The translations under genes were made by a program, and so were the position numbers. Positions 7,336 through 11,107 of a DNA stretch of 11,107 nt are shown here, piece after piece (within the stretch, counting starts at the first letter, position 1; each line of letters begins with the position of its first letter). Source of the stretch: Thermoplasmata archaeon (lineage in GTDB: Archaea; Thermoplasmatota; Thermoplasmata; Thermoplasmatales; Thermoplasmataceae); NCBI GenBank assembly GCA_021847855.1, contig JAJZOT010000022.1, positions 1 through 11,107 on the forward strand, read 5' to 3'. The notes beneath the pieces were generated by a model. That model did not search any database. It had not been told where the DNA came from and worked only from the letters and a program-made list of their open reading frames with translations.

Positions 7336-7938
7336 CTACGATCCGCCAACCAAATTCGTTCTGATGAGTGACCTGATTCTGACATCGGAAATTTCATCGG
7401 TATGCATCTTGGACGCCAGTACGACAACAAGTATCGGGTTCCCACCCTCGTTCCTTATGTCAAGTATGGCCCTCTTCAGGGTTTCTCCCGTACTGACAAC
7501 GTCATCAATGATCACTATATTCTTACCCTTTACACTGGCAAAATTACTGCTGAAGAATCCCTCCTTCCTTGTCGGATGCGGCCTGTAGACAACAAGATCC
7601 TTATCCATAAGATAAGAAACCATCGTAGCATACGGAATGCCGTTCACCGTTATCCCAAGAATTGCGTTCACCTCAGTATCCTGGGCAAGGCATTCTTCTT
7701 CTATGATATCTGTTATGACTTCAGAAATAGATCCAATCCTGTTCCCGGTTACACCTATCGTTCTCCAGCCTATTTTAACGTCCTGCACCTTGGATTCCTT
7801 GAAAAACTCCTTACTGAGGAGCCACGTGACCGTACCTACAGAAAGGTGGAGTTCGGTTGAAATTTCCTTATCTGACATGCCCTTATTTTTCAATTCCAGG
7901 GCTCTTTTGTACAGTTCCTCTATACTTTTCATTTCCAT
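7336..7938 (-). CDS. gfcR: GfcR-type regulator: HTH fused to a phosphoribosyltransferase-like domain
   Basis: A 200-residue protein of the archaeal orotate phosphoribosyltransferase-like family. In Haloferax the homologue GfcR is a transcriptional activator of sugar-degradation genes. Residues ~4-45 form a helix-turn-helix ([39 protein letters not shown]). The rest is a type I PRTase fold with the PRPP loop [13 protein letters not shown] (141-153). A small-molecule ligand such as a phosphoribosyl compound is likely, but the true effector is not visible from sequence. Two start codons are possible, ATG at 7938 and ATG at 7932; the latter gives MKSIEELY, closer to family N-termini. A perfect inverted repeat lies immediately upstream, suggesting autoregulation. 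lysK follows seven nt downstream. Confidence 0.93.
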   Translation of the reverse strand: MEMKSIEELYKRALELKNKGMSDKEISTELHLSVGTVTWLLSKEFFKESKVQDVKIGWRTIGVTGNRIGSISEVITDIIEEECLAQDTEVNAILGITVNGIPYATMVSYLMDKDLVVYRPHPTRKEGFFSSNFASVKGKNIVIIDDVVSTGETLKRAILDIRNEGGNPILVVVLASKMHTDEISDVRIRSLIRTNLVGGS

Positions 7939-7940
7939 CC

Positions 7941-7966
7941 CTTTACTCTCGTATAACTGAGTAAAG
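7941..7966. promoter_or_regulatory. Perfect 8-bp inverted repeat at the gfcR promoter, likely operator
   Basis: CTTTACTC (7941-7948) and GAGTAAAG (7959-7966) are exact reverse complements separated by 10 bp. The spacer contains GTTATAC on the minus strand, a TATA-like element at leaderless distance from the ATG at 7932. A second TATA-like stretch (TTATAATAT) lies near 7974-7982. The placement over the promoter of an HTH regulator suggests an operator bound by GfcR itself. The repeat is seen directly; binding is inferred. Confidence 0.6.
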
Positions 7967-7991
7967 TATCCTGAATATTATAATCTTGACG

Positions 7992-8435
7992 TCACTTGAG
8001 TACAGGTATGTCCCCGTCATGATTCTGTATTTCTTCTCTTATCCTGGCTGCAACCCGGTCAAGTTCGTGATCGAGTGCAATCCTTCTTCCCCACTTCAGC
8101 TCCCTGTCGGGAAACCTGGGGATAATGTGAACATGATAATGAAATACTTTCTGGTTCGCGCAGGCACCGTTATTCTGGCCTATGTTTATCCCTTCCGCGC
8201 TCACAGCCCTGATTATTGGGGGAGAAAGCGCCTTGGTTACCCTGTGCACTTCAAGGTATGTTTCGTAGTCGATATCCAGTATGTTCTCGTAGTGTTCCTT
8301 CGGGATTACCAGGGCGTGTCCCGGTTCCACAGGGGCATTGTCCATGAATGCGAGTACCTTGTCACTCTCATATATCACGGAAGCCTTCCTGTTTCTTACG
8401 ATTTCGTTGCAGAAGATACAGTGGTTCTTGAACAT
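7992..8435 (-). CDS. HIT-family nucleotide hydrolase (histidine triad protein)
   Basis: A 147-residue soluble protein of the HIT superfamily, which hydrolyses or transfers nucleotidyl groups from substrates such as adenosine 5'-phosphoramidates and diadenosine polyphosphates. It shows the HINT/FHIT-type zinc pair Cys6/Cys9 (CIFC), PVEPGHALVIPKEHYEN (35-51), and the histidine triad HYHVHIIPR with His99, His101 and His103. The usual G-Q before the triad reads N-Q here. I chose ATG at 8435 because the HIT fold starts there and a TATA box sits 25 nt upstream (leaderless). A longer reading to 8708 would run over the promoter and start of the divergent Mrp gene. The true substrate is unknown. It lies 53 nt before gfcR on the same strand. 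Confidence 0.93.
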   Translation of the reverse strand: MFKNHCIFCNEIVRNRKASVIYESDKVLAFMDNAPVEPGHALVIPKEHYENILDIDYETYLEVHRVTKALSPPIIRAVSAEGINIGQNNGACANQKVFHYHVHIIPRFPDRELKWGRRIALDHELDRVAARIREEIQNHDGDIPVLK

Positions 8436-8454
8436 TACAAATTGCAATTGCGAA

Positions 8455-8465
8455 TTAAAATAAAT
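8455..8465 (-). promoter_or_regulatory. Leaderless promoter of the HIT gene
   Basis: The minus strand reads ATTTATTTTAA, centred 25 nt upstream of the ATG at 8435. The spacing matches leaderless transcription, and no Shine-Dalgarno sequence is present. Confidence 0.55.
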
Positions 8466-8548
8466 ATTATGGGTATGGTTTGCCGTTGTTTTTGAATTTT
8501 GCATGGCGTCGATCCTGAATGGTTGAGACACACGGTTATATCGCTGTT

Positions 8549-8575
8549 TTTCCCGATTTTCATGAAATTGGGAAA
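8549..8575. promoter_or_regulatory. 27-bp inverted repeat in the HIT/mrp divergent region
   Basis: TTTCCCGATTT (8549-8559) and AAATTGGGAAA (8565-8575) are reverse complements at 10 of 11 positions, separated by TCATG. The lone mismatch is G/T, so an RNA hairpin would also close. The inner TTTCATGAAA (8558-8567) is itself a perfect palindrome. It lies 12 bp upstream of the mrp TATA box, a position suited to an activator or repressor site. Confidence 0.5.
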
Positions 8576-8587
8576 CCTCTGCCAAAC

Positions 8588-8595
8588 ATAAAATA
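8588..8595 (+). promoter_or_regulatory. Leaderless promoter of the Mrp gene
   Basis: CCAAAC followed by ATAAAATA is a BRE/TATA pair centred about 24 nt before the ATG at 8616. This supports a leaderless transcript and the choice of that ATG over the internal Met at 8637. Confidence 0.65.
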
Positions 8596-8615
8596 CACGT
8601 CAACAATGTCAAATT

Positions 8616-9455
8616 ATGCCAGGCGGAACAATAAAAATGAATAAGCCACCACCTCAGCCCATCATAGGTCCACCACCAAAGTCGACGAAATACAAGGGTG
8701 TGAAACATACAATAATGGTTATGAGCGGAAAGGGAGGAGTCGGAAAATCCACTGTTTCAGTTAATATCTCAGTAACACTGGCAAAGAAATTCAAGGTAGG
8801 CCTTATTGACGCAGACATCAATGGCCCTGACGATCCAAAAATGCTTGGGGTCTCAGATGCACAGATTGAGGCAGGGGACGCAGGCATTATTCCAGTGAGT
8901 TCGAAATACGGGGTAGACGTCATATCTATGGGTTTTCTTCTCCCTAATGAAGATACTGCGGTCATATGGCGCGGAGCGCTGAGACACAAAGCCATTCAAC
9001 AGTTTCTGGAGGATGTGGCATGGGGCGAGAGAGATTATATCATCCTTGACATGCCGCCTGGAACCGGTGACGAAGGTCTTTCAGTGGCACAGCTGGTCCC
9101 GGATGCCGACGGAATCATAATAGTCGTGACTCCTCAGGACGTTGCGCTTCTGGATGCCAGAAAAGCCATGAACTTTGCAACCCAGCTGAAGCTCCCGGTT
9201 CTTGGAATAATTGAGAATATGAGTGGTTTCGTATGCCCGCATTGCGGGGAAACTGCCAATATTTTTAAGACAGGAGGAGGGGAAGAGGCTGCAAAGAAAT
9301 ACAATGTCCCTTTCCTTGGAAGAATTCCTCTTGTGTCGGAGGTCGTAGTAAGCTCTGACAATGGTACCCCAATAGCGGTAACCGACAACGTGGTCGCGAA
9401 GATTTTTTCAGATATAACCGACCGAATCGTCGAAATTGTTGAGAAGAGAAAGTAA
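8616..9455 (+). CDS. mrp: Mrp/NBP35-type iron-sulfur cluster carrier ATPase
   Basis: A 279-residue cytosolic P-loop ATPase of the Mrp/ApbC/NBP35 family, which binds an Fe-S cluster at a dimer interface and delivers it to target proteins. It has the deviant Walker A MSGKGGVGKST (36-46), LIDADINGPDDPKMLG (63-78), and DMPPGTGDEGLS (145-156). The C-terminal CPHC (207-210) is the cluster-binding CxxC, followed by FKTGGGEEAA and a typical C-terminus. The N-terminal MIP18/DUF59 domain found in many bacterial Mrp proteins is absent, as is usual in archaeal ApbC. Instead there is a short Pro-rich leader (PPPQPIIGPPP, 11-21). It is transcribed divergently from the HIT gene and appears monocistronic. 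Confidence 0.97.
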   Translation: MPGGTIKMNKPPPQPIIGPPPKSTKYKGVKHTIMVMSGKGGVGKSTVSVNISVTLAKKFKVGLIDADINGPDDPKMLGVSDAQIEAGDAGIIPVSSKYGVDVISMGFLLPNEDTAVIWRGALRHKAIQQFLEDVAWGERDYIILDMPPGTGDEGLSVAQLVPDADGIIIVVTPQDVALLDARKAMNFATQLKLPVLGIIENMSGFVCPHCGETANIFKTGGGEEAAKKYNVPFLGRIPLVSEVVVSSDNGTPIAVTDNVVAKIFSDITDRIVEIVEKRK

Positions 9456-9601
9456 CATTAGACCATTTCTATAATCTTATGATCCCTTCAATAAAATAAT
9501 GTCAAAACGGTATTTTTCACCCCGATGAACCTAAAAAAACTATGATTTCATAACCAGCATACATTTCCTCCGGAATCCCATTTTTAATACCTCTTTCATA
9601 C
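9456..9601. other. Gap after mrp with no gene seen
   Basis: This AT-rich spacer between mrp and the first transposase relic holds only a nine-codon open frame (MSKRYFSPR, from 9499) and short T-runs such as the one near 9511-9516 that might end mrp transcription. No terminal inverted repeat of the adjacent transposon could be recognised. Confidence 0.5.
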
Positions 9602-10266
9602 CTATGATGAAATCCAGCTGTTCTCCAGCCTTCTCAAGGACGAGGAATAATCGCTCCTTGCAGTCCTCATGAGCGACTGGACTCTTATCCGGGAATTGAA
9701 CTCCCTCCATCTCTTCCTGTAATCATTGCGATCAATGTCCCCCGCCATGGCCATGAGCTGATCCCTCGACACATCCGGCGGTACGAGGAATGAGCTTCTT
9801 CCGTACTGTGCAATGTATGAGTCCCATGACCGCATTCCTGACATTCTGCGGTATGAGGTCTTCTCATGCCTTATGGTGATCTCGAGGCCGTTGCCCGTTC
9901 TCGGAATCCTTGCATCGTCGTAGCAGTAAAAGAGACCGTCCCAGTGGTTCTCAATGGCATGAGCCATTGCGTTCAGGCTGGAGTGTATGCCGCCTTCCCT
10001 GATCCTGGAGTTCACGGACTGGAGGAAGGCATGCAGTTCTGTCCTCACAGCATTGGAACCCCCGGTGGAGGCGAGGATTGACCTGAGCCGTCAGACTTGA
10101 CTTTGAGGGGAGGCCTTCCACCCTCCTCTGTGTTGTTTTTGAAGAGAACAGACACCATGGATGCCAGGGAGTTCCAGTCAACCATAGGTTCCAGCTTGGC
10201 AAGTGCAACCATGCTGCTGATCTGGTTATACGCTTCGGGAATGCTGAAATCACGCAATGGACTCAT
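9602..10266 (-). pseudogene. Transposase relic, internally deleted and frameshifted
   Basis: Two pieces in different frames appear to be the ends of one transposase. The N-terminal piece (ATG at 10266 to about 10095) reads MSPLRDFSIPEAYNQIS, then LAKLEPMVDW and FKNNTEEGGRPPLKVK, like the N-terminus of IS5/IS1182-type elements. Its frame then turns into a Pro/Ser/Gly tail ending at 10045. The C-terminal piece, open from about 10092 to 9602, contains NHWDGLFYCYDDARIPRTGNGLEITIRHEKTSYRRMSGMRSWDSYIAQYG. This is a DDE-transposase C-terminal pattern in which the Glu of NGLE is a candidate third catalytic acid. The region carrying the first two Asp residues, probably a couple of hundred codons, is missing. 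Family assignment is tentative. The two pieces could also be from different elements joined by deletion. Confidence 0.65.
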
Positions 10267-10290
10267 TATAATACACATGAAACAGGCATG

Positions 10291-10304
10291 GATAAAGGTT
10301 TCGC
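10291..10304 (-). promoter_or_regulatory. Intact leaderless promoter upstream of the transposase relic
   Basis: The minus strand reads GCGAAACC then TTTATCC, a good BRE/TATA pair centred about 28 nt before the ATG at 10266. The promoter therefore looks functional although the coding part is broken. Confidence 0.5.
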
Positions 10305-10419
10305 TATCAATAATGGTCAATAAAAGATGAGAAATACGGGTCTGAATATACATCAGATTTAGAGTGGCTTCCAGGATTGACCCTACTTTTTAGAAAAAAA
10401 GTCATGAGTGAAATTTTTG

Positions 10420-10440
10420 AAAAACGATCCTAGAAATCGT
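10420..10440 (-). terminator. Hairpin with T-run after the 24-codon frame
   Basis: On the minus strand ACGAT (10440-10436) pairs with ATCGT (10428-10424), followed by a run of five T that starts at the last base of the stem. It begins one base after the stop codon at 10442-10444. The stem is short, so this is moderate evidence. Confidence 0.45.
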
Positions 10441-10441
10441 A

Positions 10442-10516
10442 TTACCAAGACTTAAGAGTTGTCAATATGTTGTGGCTAGTAACTTCTTCCATTTCTATTT
10501 CTCTCTCCTCTTCCAT
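10442..10516 (-). CDS. Possible 24-residue acidic microprotein
   Basis: The frame from ATG at 10516 encodes MEEEREIEMEEV followed by TSHNILTTLKSW, then TAA. GGGGGTGAC (10519-10527) lies just before the ATG and resembles a Shine-Dalgarno site, though the spacing is short. A TATA-containing palindrome lies 24-41 nt upstream, and a hairpin with a T-run follows at once. The first half is very acidic and probably helical; the second half is neutral. I do not recognise the protein. It could be a genuine microprotein, the truncated start of a lost gene in this transposon-rich area, or chance. No homologue can be named. Confidence 0.35.
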   Translation of the reverse strand: MEEEREIEMEEVTSHNILTTLKSW

Positions 10517-10539
10517 AAGTCACCCCCAATTAAGAGTGC

Positions 10540-10557
10540 TATTATTATATAATAATA
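10540..10557. repeat. Perfect 18-bp AT-only palindrome
   Basis: TATTATTATATAATAATA is its own reverse complement. It contains TTATATAAT, a TATA-like core about 33 nt upstream of the ATG at 10516 on the minus strand. It may serve as a promoter in either direction, or may simply reflect low-complexity AT-rich DNA. Confidence 0.5.
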
Positions 10558-10606
10558 TTTTGTATTGTTGTAACCTAAATTCAGAGCTTGTTTAGGGATC
10601 AATTGA

Positions 10607-11107
10607 ATTATTTTTACGCACAGACCGCAAGATCTTTATGCCTCTCTGAGTTCCCTATTTGCTGAACATTACAGGGAGATCAAGAAGATCAACGGGAAGG
10701 AGTACGCGTATGAGGTCTCCATGGTATGGGATTCCGAACACAAGAAGAGGCACAAAGTGTCCAGGTACCTTGGAAAGGTCATTGATGGCAAGCCCACGAG
10801 GATCAGGGAGATTGTTTCCGTTCGAGGACATTCTCCTGAGAGCGATGGAGGAGAACGAATATTATTCCCTTATGGAAGCAGGGAAGAATCCCCAGTTCTC
10901 ACCGGATAAGGCAGGAAAGATTGCCATACTGACAAACACGAGAGAAAAGCCACAGACAATATTCGAACTGTACAAGTCCAGGAACGATGTGGAGGAGGCA
11001 TTCGACGTGTTCAAGAATCTTCTGAAGACCGATACGCCATACCTCAGGGACGATGATTCCATGAGGGGATATGTATTCGTATCATTCCTCTCCCTCATTG
11101 CATATTA
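10607..11107 (+). pseudogene. IS4-superfamily (IS1634-like) transposase relic, internally deleted, cut by window end
   Basis: The frame open from 10607 encodes HYREIKKINGKEYAYEVSMVW, then KKRHKVSRYLGKVIDGKPTRIREI, an N-terminus typical of IS1634-type transposases. At about 10805-10821 coding homology shifts to the next frame: FEDILLRAMEENEYYSLMEAGK, then KIAILTNTREKPQTIF and YKSRNDVEEAFDVFK, then YLRDDDSMRGYVFVSFLSLIAY, up to the window end. YKSRNDVEEAFDVFK is an exact Y-(2)-R-(3)-E-(6)-K signature of the IS4 group (codons at 10971-11015) and includes the third catalytic acid. The region with the two catalytic Asp residues is missing. No convincing start codon precedes HYREIKK; the next ATG in frame is at 10721. 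The element is therefore non-autonomous and probably dead. Confidence 0.8.

Noticed and set aside
7402..7860. 152-codon open frame on the plus strand inside gfcR
   Set aside because: Antisense to a well-conserved GfcR protein; the sequence has no family features and is explained as a shadow of the real gene.
8436..8708. N-terminal extension of the HIT protein up to 8708
   Set aside because: The extra residues (Trp- and His-rich) have no HIT homology and would overlap the promoter and first codons of the divergent Mrp gene. A TATA box fits the ATG at 8435.
9602..10380. Complete insertion sequence with terminal inverted repeats around the first transposase relic
   Set aside because: I compared both flanks by eye and found only short T/A-run matches, no convincing terminal repeats or target duplication.
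1..11107. CRISPR array, tRNA genes or a defence island
   Set aside because: No regularly spaced direct repeats, no tRNA-like cloverleaf with GGTTCGA-type arm, and no recognisable defence proteins were seen on either strand.

Overview
This window is archaeal and most likely from the order Thermoplasmatales or a close relative. That placement is inferred from the 5' end of an archaeal 16S rRNA, an RpoK subunit, a class I lysyl-tRNA synthetase, a GfcR-type regulator, and TATA/BRE promoters sitting at leaderless spacing. Linkage of 16S to 23S or 5S cannot be judged, because the 16S gene runs off the left edge.

Layout: positions 1-330 hold the first ~330 nt of 16S rRNA on the minus strand. A ~190-nt structured leader and one or two TATA promoters precede it. 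Seven protein genes follow on the minus strand, read right to left: HIT-family hydrolase (7992-8435), gfcR (7336-7938), lysK (5817-7328), a D-2-hydroxyacid dehydrogenase with a frameshift (4716-5646), a ThDP-dependent decarboxylase of the benzoylformate decarboxylase type (3174-4715), metG (929-3064) and rpoK (610-786). gfcR and lysK are 7 nt apart. The dehydrogenase stop and the decarboxylase start abut exactly once the frameshift is corrected. Divergent from HIT is an Mrp/NBP35-type Fe-S carrier ATPase (8616-9455, plus strand).

The last ~1.6 kb is accessory DNA. It holds two transposase relics, each keeping N- and C-terminal pieces while lacking the middle. Between them lies a very short possible minigene (24 codons) with its own TATA-like palindrome, Shine-Dalgarno-like sequence, hairpin and T-run.

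Functionally the left 9.4 kb is mostly information processing (16S, RpoK, MetRS, LysRS) plus nucleotide or sugar regulation (GfcR), Fe-S assembly (Mrp), and a two-gene 2-hydroxyacid/2-oxoacid module. I see no convincing new defence or mobile system. The most useful leads are the frameshift in the dehydrogenase, the altered catalytic positions of the ThDP enzyme, two inverted repeats that look like operators, and the minigene between the transposon relics.
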